From Lichina pygmaea (taxonomy: Eukaryota > Ascomycota > Lichinomycetes > Lichinales > Lichinaceae), in NCBI GenBank assembly GCA_963422465.1, contig OY730169.1, forward strand, positions 1,736,001-1,800,000: a DNA stretch of 64,000 nucleotides, given 5' to 3'. The first letter of the stretch is position 1; every line of letters begins with the position of its first letter. Both the position numbers and the translations under genes were made by a program. This document shows positions 22,080-33,842 of the stretch, in pieces. The notes beneath the pieces are model-generated. The model had not been told where the DNA came from and made no database searches. It saw nothing but the letters and a program-made list of their open reading frames with translations.

Positions 22080-25000
22080 ATGGCGGAGATACTGGGTCCA
22101 CGGCTCCCAGCATCACAGAAAAATGGAATCAAAAGACGCTTGTCACCATCTGTTGTGCCGGCGAAGCGCAGGAGAGACGAACGAGAAGCCGCCGACGAAG
22201 ATACCCAGAAGGCTTTGGATCGGGACTGGTACGCGTCGGACGAGTTTGGCCATGCGTTTGGGGATGAGACGCACAATCCGTTCGGCGCAGCCGACAGCAC
22301 CTGGATAGACCAGCAGCGCGAAGCTGCGCTGAGCGACAAGAAGAACAGCAAGCGCCAAAGCGCAAGGGCTGTTCAGAAGCAGCGAGATGTGGACGCGTGG
22401 GAGACCAACCGTATGTTGACGTCGGGGGTGGCGCAGAGGAGGGACTACGATGGCGGGGGCCTCGAGGACGACGACGATGGAATGCGAGTTCATCTTCTAG
22501 TGCACGATCTGAAGCCACCGTTTCTGGACGGCAGAAAGGTGTTCACCAAACAGCTTGACCCCGTGCCCGCGGTCCGAGACCCTCAAAGTGACCTGGCCGT
22601 ATTCAGTCGCAAAGGGAGTCGCGTGGTCAAGGAGCGCCGGCAGCAGAAGGAGAGGCAGAAGCAAGCCCAGGAGGCAACCACCGTTGCAGGCACCACCTTG
22701 GGCAATCTCATGGGCGTGAAAGAGGACGAAGGTGACAGCGCTGCGCCAGTGGCTGCCGACGAGGACTTGAAAGGGGGCCCCAAGTTCGCCGATCACATGA
22801 AGAAAAACGAAGGCCAGAGCGACTTTAGCAAGAGCAAGAGCCTTCGCGAGCAACGGGAATACCTCCCAGCCTTTGCGGTGCGAGAGGATCTCCTGCGCGT
22901 CATCAGGGATAACCAGGTCGTCATCGTGGTTGGCGAGACCGGGTCAGGGAAGACCACACAGCTCACGCAGTTTCTGTACGAAGACGGCTATGGGAAGATT
23001 GGGATGATCGGCTGCACTCAGCCGCGCCGAGTCGCGGCGATGAGCGTCGCAAAGCGGGTCAGCGAGGAGATGGAAGTGCGCTTGGGCGCTCTGGTTGGTT
23101 ACGCGATCCGATTCGAAGACTGCACCAGCACCGAGACCGTCATAAAATACATGACTGACGGCGTTCTCTTGCGGGAATCCCTGGTCGAGCCAGATCTGGA
23201 CCGGTACTCCTGCATCATCATGGACGAGGCGCACGAGCGAGCTCTCAACACCGACGTGCTGATGGGGCTCTTCAAGAAGCTGCTGGCCAGGAGACGAGAC
23301 CTGAAGTTGATTGTCACTTCGGCAACGATGAACGCCGAGCGCTTCTCGAGGTTCTACGGAGGCGCACCTGAACTCTTCATCCCCGGCAGGACCTTCCCTG
23401 TCGACGTCCAGTTTTCTCGATCGCCGTGCGAGGACTATGTCGACAGCGCCGTCAAGCAAGTGCTCGCGATACACGTATCGCAGGGCCCGGGGGACATTCT
23501 GGTGTTCATGACCGGCCAAGAAGACATCGAGGTGACGTGTGAGCTGGTCGAGGAGAGGCTGAAGATGCTCAACGACCCGCCGAAGCTGAGCGTGCTCCCG
23601 ATATACAGCCAGATGCCGGCCGATCTTCAAGCCAAGATCTTCGACAGGGCGCCGCCGGGCGTCCGCAAGGTCATCGTGGCGACCAACATTGCCGAGACCA
23701 GCTTGACCGTCGACGGGATCATGTACGTCGTGGACGCTGGGTACTCCAAGTTGAAGGTGTACAACCCGAGGATGGGCATGGACACGCTCCAGATCACGCC
23801 CATCTCCCAGGCCAACGGATCGCAAAGAGCGGGCCGCGCTGGCCGGACCGGGCCCGGCAAGGCCTTCCACCTCTTCACGGAGCGGGCCTTTCGCGAGGAG
23901 CTGTACATCCAAACCATCCCGGAGATCCAGCGGACCAACCTCAGCAACACGGTTTTGCTGTTAAAGTCGCTGGGGATCAAGGACCTGCTCGACTTTGACT
24001 TTATGGATCCGCCGCCGCAAGACACCATCACCACGTCGCTCTTCGACCTGTGGGCGCTTGGCGCGCTGGACAACATCGGCGAACTGACGGGCATGGGCAA
24101 AAAGATGACGGCGTTCCCGATGGACCCGTCGCTCGCGAAGATGCTCATCGTGTCGGTCGAGTACGGCTGCAGCGACGAGATGCTGACGATCGTGTCGATG
24201 CTGTCCGTTCCCAGCGTCTTCTACCGGCCCAAGGAGCGCCAAGAGGAGTCGGACGCGGCGCGCGAGAAGTTCTTCGTGCCGGAGTCGGATCACCTGACGC
24301 TGCTCCACGTGTACACGCAATGGCGATCGAACGGCTACTCGGACGGGTGGTGCATCCGGCACTTTCTGCACCCAAAGGCGCTGCGACGGGCGAAGGAGAT
24401 CCGCGAGCAGCTGCAGGACATCATGAAGATGCAGAAGATGACGACGGTCAGCTGCGGCACGGACTGGGACGTGATCCGGAAGTGCGTCTGCTCGGGCTAC
24501 TACCACCAGGCGGCCAAGGTCAAGGGCATCGGCGAGTACATCAACCTGCGGACGAGCGTGACGGTGCAGCTGCACCCGACGAGCGCGCTGTACGGGCTCG
24601 GCTACCTGCCGGACTACGTCATCTACCACGAGCTGATCCTGACGTCCAAGGAGTACATGTCGAGCGTGACGGCGGTGGACCCGCACTGGCTCGCCGAGCT
24701 CGGCGGCGTCTTCTACTCCGTCAAAGAGAAGGGCTACTCGGCCCGCGACAAGCGCGTCACCGAGCTCGAGTTCAACCGCCGCATGGAGATCGAGGCCCAG
24801 ATGGCCGAGGACCACGACCGCCAGAAGCGCCAGCAGCTGGCTGATGTCGAGGCCGAAGACGCCCGTCGCAGACTCGCTCAGTCGCAGTGGAAAGGTAGAC
24901 TTTTGTTGCCCTCGCAGTCGAAGGATGGTACTTCCATGAGCACGTCGCCTGGTGGTGGTGGTGGCACTGGTGATGGTGGTAGTGGTGCCAGTGGTGCCAG

Positions 25001-25184
25001 TGGTACCAGTGCCAATGGCCCGAATGGTGGGAATGGTGCATCTCCTGCCCGTGGCACACTCGCTGCGAGTGCAAGCAGTGCAAGCGCAACACTGTCTTCG
25101 CAACAAAAGAAGAAGATACTAACGACGCAGCAAGGCGCCGTCAAGAGGCCTTTGACGACGAGGATGCGCAACCGGGGTTTTTAG
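22080..25184 (+). CDS. PRP16: Pre-mRNA-splicing ATP-dependent RNA helicase PRP16 (DEAH box)
   Basis: One intronless frame of 1034 residues. PRP16 remodels the spliceosome after the first catalytic step and proofreads branch-site choice. The DEAH-helicase motifs are all visible: GETGSGKTT (about residue 285), DEAH (381), SAT (414), TNIAETS, and QRAGRAGR (582), followed by the winged-helix, HA2 and OB-fold parts (for example [13 protein letters not shown] and [19 protein letters not shown]). The N-terminal region has the PRP16-specific words [20 protein letters not shown] and RRDYDGG. An unusual feature is a Gly/Ser/Asn-rich low-complexity tail from about residue 950, encoded by a GGTGGT-type repeat around 24950-25040, ahead of the family-like basic end RMRNRGF. 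The ATG sits in CCATGG and matches the family start. Confidence 0.97.
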   Translation: MAEILGPRLPASQKNGIKRRLSPSVVPAKRRRDEREAADEDTQKALDRDWYASDEFGHAFGDETHNPFGAADSTWIDQQREAALSDKKNSKRQSARAVQKQRDVDAWETNRMLTSGVAQRRDYDGGGLEDDDDGMRVHLLVHDLKPPFLDGRKVFTKQLDPVPAVRDPQSDLAVFSRKGSRVVKERRQQKERQKQAQEATTVAGTTLGNLMGVKEDEGDSAAPVAADEDLKGGPKFADHMKKNEGQSDFSKSKSLREQREYLPAFAVREDLLRVIRDNQVVIVVGETGSGKTTQLTQFLYEDGYGKIGMIGCTQPRRVAAMSVAKRVSEEMEVRLGALVGYAIRFEDCTSTETVIKYMTDGVLLRESLVEPDLDRYSCIIMDEAHERALNTDVLMGLFKKLLARRRDLKLIVTSATMNAERFSRFYGGAPELFIPGRTFPVDVQFSRSPCEDYVDSAVKQVLAIHVSQGPGDILVFMTGQEDIEVTCELVEERLKMLNDPPKLSVLPIYSQMPADLQAKIFDRAPPGVRKVIVATNIAETSLTVDGIMYVVDAGYSKLKVYNPRMGMDTLQITPISQANGSQRAGRAGRTGPGKAFHLFTERAFREELYIQTIPEIQRTNLSNTVLLLKSLGIKDLLDFDFMDPPPQDTITTSLFDLWALGALDNIGELTGMGKKMTAFPMDPSLAKMLIVSVEYGCSDEMLTIVSMLSVPSVFYRPKERQEESDAAREKFFVPESDHLTLLHVYTQWRSNGYSDGWCIRHFLHPKALRRAKEIREQLQDIMKMQKMTTVSCGTDWDVIRKCVCSGYYHQAAKVKGIGEYINLRTSVTVQLHPTSALYGLGYLPDYVIYHELILTSKEYMSSVTAVDPHWLAELGGVFYSVKEKGYSARDKRVTELEFNRRMEIEAQMAEDHDRQKRQQLADVEAEDARRRLAQSQWKGRLLLPSQSKDGTSMSTSPGGGGGTGDGGSGASGASGTSANGPNGGNGASPARGTLAASASSASATLSSQQKKKILTTQQGAVKRPLTTRMRNRGF

Positions 25185-25615
25185 CCGGGGATTTTAGTTA
25201 TACTTGCCGTGCCTCGTCAACGGCGGATTTCATGTTTAGATTCTATAACAATATCACGACAGCTTTCAAGCAATTTTCGTATCACTTGCTCACCCCCTTT
25301 CTACCAACTGCCTACCACCTGCTCACCGTCAGTCCACCCCCTTTCTAGCAAGTTTCTACCGCCTGCCTATCACCTGCCTACCAACTGTTCACCACCAGTG
25401 TACCACCTGTTCACAACCCTGCTACCGGCTTTCCACCGTTTTTTCTAGCACCTCTTCAGCACCTCCAGCACCTCCAGCATCTCCCCTCTCTGCTACCTCT
25501 CCGTCACCTCTCCACCAAAAGCCCACACCCATCGAACCCAAGCCTTCCACACCCACAGAACACTCACAAGCCATTGGGAGGCCATCAACAACTAGGCATT
25601 CCCTAGGCCACAGTA

Positions 25616-26006
25616 TATATGTATGAATTCCTACTCCATTCTAAAACTAGCTAGGCTAGATTATGCTGGGAATCTATGTAGCTGGTAAGGAAAACCTCGG
25701 GTCATGTGAAACATGGCCCAAGGGCGAAAAACCTCCCCTGCGGCCCCTAGGCGGTGGCCATCCGGTCGAGTTGCTACGAACTGGTGGATGACTGCACTGC
25801 AGTCAGGCAGGGGGAAGCTGGTCCTGGACCAAGGAAAGCTGGGGGAGAAGACCTAGCCGAAGGAACCACGCTGTCAGGGCGGTGGCGGCCCGGGGGTTAG
25901 AGGTCAGCTGCTGGAAGTCAGTAGTAGCAGCTGCCAGTCGCAACCCTCTCTGTTCCCTGTGAAACCTGGGGCAGTCCAGCACTATGTGCCGGGCTGTTTC
26001 TTGGTA
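25616..26006 (-). mobile_element. LINE (non-LTR retrotransposon) 3' fragment with target-site duplication
   Basis: The 391-bp insert is bounded by a perfect 15-bp direct repeat, CCCTAGGCCACAGTA, at 25601-25615 and 26007-26021. On the minus strand it is open from its 5' edge for 67 codons to a TGA at 25803-25805. That peptide contains ETARHIVLDCPRFHREQRG, which resembles the zinc-knuckle-like tail after the RNase H domain in fungal Tad-type LINEs. A 187-bp 3' untranslated part follows and ends in CATACATATA. The 5' truncation and perfect duplication fit target-primed reverse transcription, and the open frame and intact duplication suggest a fairly recent event. The clade is inference. Confidence 0.8.
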
Positions 26007-26086
26007 CCCTAGGCCACAGTACCATGTACATACCCTGATTATATATGATATCCTCCCAAGAACGTAAGATTTTCTACAAACTACTA

Positions 26087-26106
26087 CCCCCCCCCCCCCC
26101 CCCCCC
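26087..26106. repeat. Poly-C run of 20
   Basis: Twenty consecutive C on the plus strand just downstream of the LINE fragment. One of three long C runs in the window (others near 17081 and in the last UBA3 intron). Confidence 0.9.
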
Positions 26107-27487
26107 TTCCTCCCTTTCAGCTACTCCGAGCTACTCCCTGTATACTCTCTGCATACCTACCAACCACCAATTTCCCACCAACTTCCCACACTCAACAAAT
26201 CAAACACACAAAACCTCTTGACCAGACAGATACATGTATATTCTGGTGTAGATACACAAGCTCTCTCTCCACCACACAGATAACAAAAGAACAAGAGCCA
26301 GTCTTTGTCTCAGGCACGGTAGACGGACACAGTCCCAGGACGCAAAAGTCCGGGAGCCCATCAAAGCCCGGGATTCTATCGGAGCACAGAACCTATCAAA
26401 GTGCAGGGCCCTATCGGAGCCAAGAGTCTATCGAAGCCCGGGAGCCCATCAGAGTTCAGAGTATTGAAGCCCGAGACCTATTAGAGTCCAGAGTCCTTCA
26501 ACCTGACCGGTAGGTCGTCATCGCCCAAGCGCTGTCCCAGGCACAGTACCTTAGAAGCCAAGACAGGCAGCCACTCTTTGTTCTGCGAAAGAAGCAGAGT
26601 CCACTCACTACATGCTTCTCAAACTACCATCAAACTCACACTGCACGCACAATTCTGTCTGCCTCGGTTGTTCCACGAGTCCTATACTACAGCCACTACC
26701 AGAGAAGTTGTCTGCAGTGACTGATGAATAATCTGTATTGGTACCAACTTGGGAACCTGTTTACTTTGTAACGTGGTGATGATTGTGGGACGTGTTCTGG
26801 TAAGAGAAAGAGAGGGATGGATGTTGGGGATACTTACTCAGCGGTACGGTTACTGGGCACGTGGCCTATGTAGTATATAATACTTCTGTACTTACAGTAT
26901 ATACAGTGTGTATTGATCTTGTTCGCTGTGTCTGTCTATGAAGGGCAATGAAGATGGAGAGGCACATCTCTCAAATAAGTCACACACTCTCACCTTTTCA
27001 CTCTCACTCTTACTCTTGCATATTCATTTGCACTTTTCCTATTGAGTTATAGAGGAGATAGAGAGATAGAGAGAAGGTAGAGCTAGGTAGGATGTAAGTC
27101 ACCAGCAGTCGCTAGCAGTCGCTAGCAGTCGCAGACATCAAGAGGTACTGTAGTAAGAGGTAGTAGGATAGGATGCATCCAGGGGGTAAGCTAGCCAGAG
27201 TCGTCAGAAGAAGGAGAGAAAGTATGTGCAACAGGAAGTAGAAAGAGAAAAGACAGCGATCCGGCGTAAAAGCCTGGATATGCCCCACGTTCCGTTCAAT
27301 GCCCGTGAATGCCCTCCGTCGGTTGGTATCCATTCCCTCCCTCCATCGCTCGCTCGCTCTCTTGTTCGTCTTTTTTCTTGCTTCATGAACCCGCCGGATA
27401 CCTACATGATTTCTACAGCGGGCTGCTGACATTTCTTGCTTCCTGCCACACACGCACCCCTTCCAGCTCAGACGCTCTCGTTCACGC

Positions 27488-30400
27488 TCACTTGTCGACA
27501 TCGGTCGGACCGTGGGTCTTGCCCTCGTCGTCGGTGTTGGCTGAACCACCGGATCCTCCCTTGACCTGAGCACCTTCGTTGACCGACGTCGAGCCGGCGG
27601 CATTGCTCGTCGGCGTCGCTTCGCTGTCTCCGAGCGATGCGGTGCCGCCGGCGCCTTGCATGTAGCGTTCGAGGAATGCCTTGGTCTCCTGACGTTCCTT
27701 CTCACGGACCGCCCTGGCCGCGGCTCGTTGGGCGATAATCTGGTCGTTGTATGCGATCCGACGCCGGGACGCCGCCATTTCGGTTTCGAGGAGGGCCCGC
27801 ATGCGGGAGAGCGTGTCCTGCCATCCGTCCAGCTGCCGGGACAGCTCTCGATCGATCACGTCTTTCGGCGCGCCTTCGGACAAAGCTTTTGGGTCGGGGG
27901 GCGGAGGGAGACGGCCGAGCTGCGACGGCGGCGTATGTCGGCGAGGCAGAGGCGCCACAGGGGCGACATCGTCGTCGGTGGTGTTGCTCTCCGACGACAC
28001 CGTGTACCCATGCCCTGTCGATTCCGCGCCGCTGGCCCCTCCCGACTGGCTGCCGGCAGCAGCAGCGACCTCATCCCTGTCGGTGCGGCGGCTCTTCGTC
28101 TCGGCCCTGGCAGGGTCGCGACGGTCGACTGCAGCTGCGCCCGATGCCTGCTGGACCTGGTCGCGAGAGACCGCCGCTTCGGCTTTCCCACCAAGATCCA
28201 GCTGCTCAAGGCGATCGCTAGCCTCGCTATCGTCGCTCGAACGACGCCCCATCTCAGCCTCACTTGCGACCGGCCCTGCATCCGCCGGTTGAGCTCCCGT
28301 GGCCCCTTCGGCGTTGCGGTCGTAGAATTCAAACTCGTCCGCAGGGTCGCCGGCGCTGGCTTTATCGTCGTGATTGTCACCGTCGCCCCTCATAAACGCG
28401 GCGAAAGAGTTGCGGCCCGACATGTGAGGAGCCGCGCCAGGAGAGCCGTGAGCCGAGCTGGCGAAATACTCATCGAGGTCGATGGTAGAATGCGGCGAAG
28501 ACGGCGTGTTGCCCACGTCGGTGGGGCCGCGGTGGGCGCCGAAAGCGGCGCTGTCGACCGGCTCAGTATGAGCGTGCATGAGACCTGGACGGAGCGGGGC
28601 CGTCGGGCCCGGCCGAGCAGCGGTGGGCCTCGAAGGCCCGGGTCCTTTCTCGGACGTCATGACGGGAAATTTCCAGTCCCGCGTCTTGCGACGATCGTTG
28701 GCTGACCCTTCGGGAAGGTTGAGGGGGAACTTCCAATCCTGAGTTCTGCGACGGCTCTCGTCGGCCTCGTCGCTGACGTTGAACTTGGGGAATTTCCAGT
28801 CCTTCGTAGCGCGGCGGGTAGCGTCGTCGTTCGACTCCTGGAACTTGACCGTCTCCTCACTCTCTTCGTCCGAGTCACCCGAGAAGAGGCGGGTGTATCT
28901 CGTCGGCTTGCCACGGATCGTAGACAGGTCGGGGATAGTCGCGATCCCGGTGCTGGCGTCGAATGAGCCGGCGTCGATGAGCGTCTCGCGGCGAGACGAG
29001 TTCTCGTTATGCTCCCGGAGAGGGAGATCTGACGTTCCGATGACTTTCGCACGCTGGCCGCGCTCGAGGTAGTTGTAGTTATCGTGCGGCAAGAAGAGCC
29101 GCTGGAGAGGGTTCAGAGGAATACGCGGGTGAGACTCGACCTTCTGACTTGGTCCTCCTTGGGCTCGGTCGAACTGAATATCACCCGTAGAGCCGAGGCG
29201 AGGGGTTTGAGCGTCTGGCGCGAGATTGCCGGCGGCAACGGTCTCTTTAAAGAACTCGGTGGTGCTGAAGTTCCAGTCGTCGTCTTCCTCGTCGAGAAAT
29301 TCCGGAACCTGAGCCCCACCGGGCATGAAAAGGGACGAACGCTGACCACCGGAACGTTCCCACACGTAATAATCGTAGAGAAGTCGCCTGAGCGAGCTCG
29401 TCGGATAGAAGTGGTCAGTGTTCACGATGTAGGGATGATCTTGGACTAACTCGATGGTGGGGCGCTTGTTTGGGCTCCTTTCCATGCAGAACTGAATTAG
29501 GTCTTGAAGGCCGGTGGAGTGTTTGTTCCCCTTGAGTTTGGGGACCTGGTTCTTGACCACGTGGCTCAGATGCTCATGTGGAACCCGAGCATTCGGGGGC
29601 AACCCGGTCGCCAGTTCATACAGGGTGCAGCCAAACGCCCAGATGTCCACCTATGCAGGCAACGCAGGCGTCAGCGTTCCCCTTGGCGGTCTTGAAGTTC
29701 ACATCGGTTACTGACCTCATTGCCATATTCAACGCCCACGGGGCCCTCCACGACTTCAAGGATTTCTGGCGCCATGTAATGGGGGGTGCCCAAGATGGTT
29801 GATCTTTTGTTCATTCTCGACTCGAGGATGCCGGCGACGCCAAAGTCGCACAGCTGGACCCGGCCGTCCTCACAGATAAGAACGTTCGCCGCTGAGCGAG
29901 ATTGGAACCATCAGCAGCCGAGCCCGAGGCAGCACTATCCTGGCCGGGACATGGACACTGACCTTTGATGTCCCGATGGATGATGCCGGCGCTGTGGACC
30001 CATTTCAGAGCCTCGGCAAGCTCGCGAGCAATGGGAATGATGTACTCCTCGTTGAGCCCGGGTTGCGGAGTTGCTCGCATCTGGGAAACATTGTCAGTCA
30101 CGGTCCAGGCCGGCGTGAGAGGATATGCACGAGAGACAAGATTATGACGAGCGATTAGAGCAGTCATGGCTGAAGATATCTGGGGCCTGGTCCAGAAAAA
30201 GGAGAGCATCCCATATGAACAGCTTGCGCCGATGATGGGGGAGCGCCCCCTTGGGCCGTTGAGTCCGGAGCTGGTGGATGCTCCAGGCCGGGAGCTTACG
30301 ACCTATTTAAACGGAGTGACACTCACCAAGGTGCGAACACTTCCTCCCGGACAGTACTCGCTGACGATCCAAACGCAGGACCCGAAGAAGAATGCATCGT

Positions 30401-30917
30401 AGATGATGTTGATGTTCTTAGCGTTGCTTTCCTTGAGAGCCCTCAAGGCGCCGGTCTCGCGAAGGACATCCTTGACGGTATCTTCACCCTTGGTCCTGAA
30501 GTCTGCGTTATCCACGTCGATGATCTTCACCGCGACCAGTTGGTTGTTGGGAACGTATTTGCTAAGAGGCATGTTAGTCAGTCACGATGGCCAGGGCGCT
30601 TACTCAGGAGTCCGGGGTGGGGGTGGCCGATCGTTTCTCTCAGCGTCGAGCGTGGGCACGAGGACCAACCTCCTGTAAACGCGGCCGAAAGCCCCCTTGC
30701 CGATGAGCTCGAGAAGATCGTACTGCGGCGCCCCGATGCCCGACTTGGCCGCCTGGCTCTGCACCGTATGTTGCATCTGCTGAGCGGCAGCAGTGGCCCT
30801 GTCTTTGACGCTGGGCAGCGGAGCCCGGGCGAAGGCCGAGGCCGGTTCCAGGTACTGGGACCCGGTCATCTTGACGACGCTGCCGGAAGACACCGAAGGT
30901 GAATAGCCCAAGGCCAA
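27488..30917 (-). CDS. Ste20-family germinal-centre protein kinase (SID1/MST type)
   Basis: Five exons on the minus strand: 30917-30670, 30561-30327, 30080-29963, 29891-29716 and 29650-27488, giving 979 residues; a second ATG at 30869 could be the true start. The kinase domain lies near the N-terminus: glycine loop GKGAFGRVY, catalytic lysine in VAVKIIDVD, HRDIKAANVL, DFG, GTPHYMAPEIL and VDIWAFGCTLYELATG. Just after it comes YYVWERSGGQRSSLFMPGGA with DDDWNFSTTEF, which I associate with the fungal SID1/MST-1 group acting in septation and polarity. The long tail is Ser/Thr/Pro-rich, includes several copies of a DWKFP motif (RRATKDWKFPKF, RRRTQDWKFPL, RRKTRDWKFPV), and ends in a predicted coiled coil. 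The third intron from the 3' end (246 bp) is unusually long for this window. Kinase family is firm; the exact orthologue is inference. Confidence 0.92.
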
Positions 30918-33136
30918 GAGTCTGAGAGTGACGGGTCACCGTCTCCGCTGACGTTCGAAGCAGATGGATGGAGGAAGGCCTTTGATGGGAAGTGCTCTCG
31001 TAGTCCGAGACTGGACCCTCTTCTGAGGGCCCAGAAGGTCTGAAGAAGGGTTGTCTTGACGGGCGGTCCAGGTCAGATGTGGGAGTGGTTTGGGTTTGTG
31101 AGAGTGGTTGGGGAGACGGAGAGGTCTCAGAGATGAATGCGCAGCAACAGGGCGAGGCGCTGACATAGCTGCGCCTGAGGACGATTCCCTGGGGATGGCG
31201 TTTCGATGGGAAACTACCGCCGAGTCTGGAAACCGTTCTGCAAGGCAGCCCCAATCCAACCCCCGCCACGTCTCTCGATGCCGGTTACGAGGCTCGCCGC
31301 GACGAGGAGAGCATCTAGGAGAGTCGTTACGGCGTCCTCGGCGGTCATAGATCCCACAATTGTGGGCGTGGAGACCAGCTCTTTACCGTCTTCAAGGTCG
31401 ACGTTTCCCCATCCAGGAAGTCCTTGAGCATCGTGAAGTTTCCGTTCGGCTGTCCTGGGGCATGACGCTAGCCGAGACGCGCTTGCACACTTCAGGCTTA
31501 GCGCCGGAGAAAGGCTATTCCTCCCGGTGTCGGCTTCTTCCGCGCCTGAGTCAGCTCCGGCCGGCGCCGCCCGTAGCTCGGGGCACGTGGTCTGTGATAC
31601 TTTTGGGGCGGGTCCTCTAGATTGGCTATCGAGAGGCACGGTAAAAGGACGAGCCTGTCTTGATCGTCGTGAAGTTGCAGGGGTCTTTTCAAGATTCTAT
31701 ACGTTCAAGGATCGATGAGGAACTTCTTTGGATCGACGCAGTCACCGGTTCCCCTTCTTCAATCTTTGATATCTTTGATATCTCTAACCCAGAACTAGCT
31801 AGGACGAGGGAAGCACTGTCCGAATTCGCAGTCTTCTACAGAGATCAGGTTCGAACAGCGTGAGTGGGAACATTGAGTCCATGGGAAGACGCTGAAGTAC
31901 CCATATATTCACAGGCAGTGCGTCGAGCTATAGCGCCAGGCTGGTGGGCACCTCCTTCCAACTCCAACCCGATCTCTTCGAAGTTTACAGCAGACTGCTC
32001 CCAGCTACAAGACATAGCTTTCTTTGACACAGCTTTCCTTTGACGAAGATCATGAGAGACAATCAAAGTCCCTCTTGCGAGTCCTCTCAACTTCTCGAAT
32101 TCCAATATGGCAAGTACAGCAGGCAAAGTAGAACAATCTTCTACAGCTCGTTGCTCTAGACCAAGTAGGTACTTCCTCTAGCCGGCTAAGGCTTCTTCAA
32201 GATCAGCAAACAAAAAGAAGTCAACGTTTGGCTCTCTAATGCCTCTAGCATGGACCTGAACAGTCGATCTTCTTACAGTGGCCAGATTTGGCGGGAAATT
32301 ACCGTATGTCATCACCAACCAGAAAGCTCTGCGAGTACAAGTGTACTTCTTCTTTCTTGGTGACCTAGTGCTGGAGCTACAAGGCAATGGCCCGGGGAGA
32401 AGATGATGATCATTGATGCCCTCTCGGACCCGAGGGCTATATGGGCCCCTATCTAGCTGACTAACAAAACTGACCAAGCCAGGCTCAGCCCTGTGGCCGC
32501 AACACCTAGTGGAGAGCACCCGACAAGAAGACTGTACAGTAGTTGTGAGTGTCCCGGACTTGAATCATACAGAAGAGAGCTTGGGCGGGGTCCTGCACTG
32601 CTACTTCCACATTGGGGTTATACAGCATACATAATTACAATACCTATCAAAACAGGAAGTTGCTCACATGGCGCGGAATTAGGGTCATCAGGCCGATAGG
32701 ATTGTGTGCACACATTTGACGAGACAAGAGACAGGTGTATGCTTTGCGGAGTTCTTAGAAATTAATAAGTACTAGCTCCCATAGGAGTCTCTTTCAGTTA
32801 TTGGTGGTGCAGCGAGATGCCAAGGATAGAGATGCGATGAAGCTCATCGTGGCCGAAAACCGGCCAAGCGGCCCTTTGTGAGGGCTGGCATCGCCTGCCA
32901 TTTCTGAGAAGCTCGGATCGTGCCCGCGTCATTTGCTGTCCATCTCCCTACGCTGTTTCCAAATACGTTGGTGCCGATGTGAGTCATCAACGCGGGGAAC
33001 AATTGCTTCAAGTTGCAGCCGTCGGGTTTTTCATCGGTGTCCTAGCCCATCATCAAAGTTGTCAGTGGAATCCCTCCTGACTGGTCGTCGGCGATGGCTC
33101 GATTCCGACACGGGCTCAGACCGTGCAGGAACAGGT
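30918..33136. other. Intergenic, no recognised gene
   Basis: Includes the promoter of the kinase gene and then about 2 kb without a recognisable gene. Minus-strand frames at 31214-31639, 31845-32126 and 32178-32519 have no motif I know and are not joined by good splice signals. The last two look a little protein-like and could be remains of an old mobile element, but I cannot name one. Confidence 0.4.
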
Positions 33137-33842
33137 CTATCTTACCCCTGGGAGCTTTGATCGGATTGAGTTGCACAAGCGTAACTTGAGGGGCGTGTTC
33201 CTTGGTATCTTTTGCGTCGCTCGTGACATCTGGAAGTTATCCCCACTCTCCGAGTTCTTGGGCTCTGGCATTGACGCTGGCGGAAGTGCAGGATGTTGCT
33301 TGGGGTACTCTCGAAGGTGGGAATCCCAATCCCTCGCCGGCACCGATCCTTGTGCGCCTGCGTAATCTGTGGTGACGCAATGGGACTGGTCGCTCTGCTG
33401 TTCGGCGTACTGTTTGTTGGCCGGCAAGCGGGATAGCATGGGATGACCGGCGGGCCAAGTCAGGTGCAGCTTTCCGGTGTAGAAATCGAGCGTGAGGCGC
33501 ATGGCTCGGTGTAAGCCGGGATCGCAGAGCGCCGGACAGTCCTGCGGCTTGTATTCCCTTGGAAGGTCGAACTGCAGGCCATATCAGTCGATACCCAGAG
33601 CGTATCATCCGAAGAGCAAGACGATGGAGGGAAAGGAGGCCCCTCACGTAGAATGCATAGAACGAACCGGCGTCGACTTTTCGATCGACGCAGCTGGTCA
33701 CGCATTCTCGGCAGAAGTCCGCGCGGGTCTCCAACATGAAGGTCCGTAGAGTCCATGCTAGAGATCCGAGACTTTCAGGGAGATTCCATTCCGCCAGCGC
33801 AGTGGACGCTATCAGCAGCAACGCGGGTGGACGGAGAAGCAT
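33137..33842 (-). CDS. Small cysteine-containing secreted protein, effector-like
   Basis: Two exons, 33842-33648 and 33571-33137, joined over a 76-bp intron (donor GTGAGG, acceptor CTGCAG), give 209 residues. The start MLLRPPALLLIASTALA is a classic signal peptide with cleavage likely after ALA. The mature part has five cysteines in the first 85 residues (C44, C47, C51, C77, C81, in the words FCRECVTSC and CPALC), then an aromatic stretch (RAMRLTLDFYTGKLHLTW), and a tail rich in Gln, Pro and Lys with two more cysteines. The exon join matters: the intron lies between FYAFY and FDLPREYKPQDC and keeps frame. I know no family. Size, signal and cysteines fit a fungal secreted effector or surface protein, which is inference. 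Confidence 0.6.

Larger units (their letters stand above)
25185..27487. other. Intergenic with repeats and a LINE fragment
   Basis: No host gene seen. From about 25260 to 25450 there is a degenerate CACCTG/CTACCA repeat on the plus strand. A LINE fragment occupies 25616-26006. A run of 20 C lies at 26087-26106. From about 26330 to 26510 a weak AGCCCGGGA/CTATC-type repeat occurs. Three tandem GTCGCTAGCA units lie near 27105-27131. The 3' end of the kinase gene follows at 27488. Confidence 0.5.

Noticed and set aside
23961-25106. 381-codon open frame on the minus strand
   Set aside because: Antisense to PRP16, whose frame is clearly the real one; no recognisable sequence.
31845-32519. Minus-strand frames that might be old mobile-element protein
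   Set aside because: No domain, no terminal repeats and no duplication were found; similarity is only an impression.
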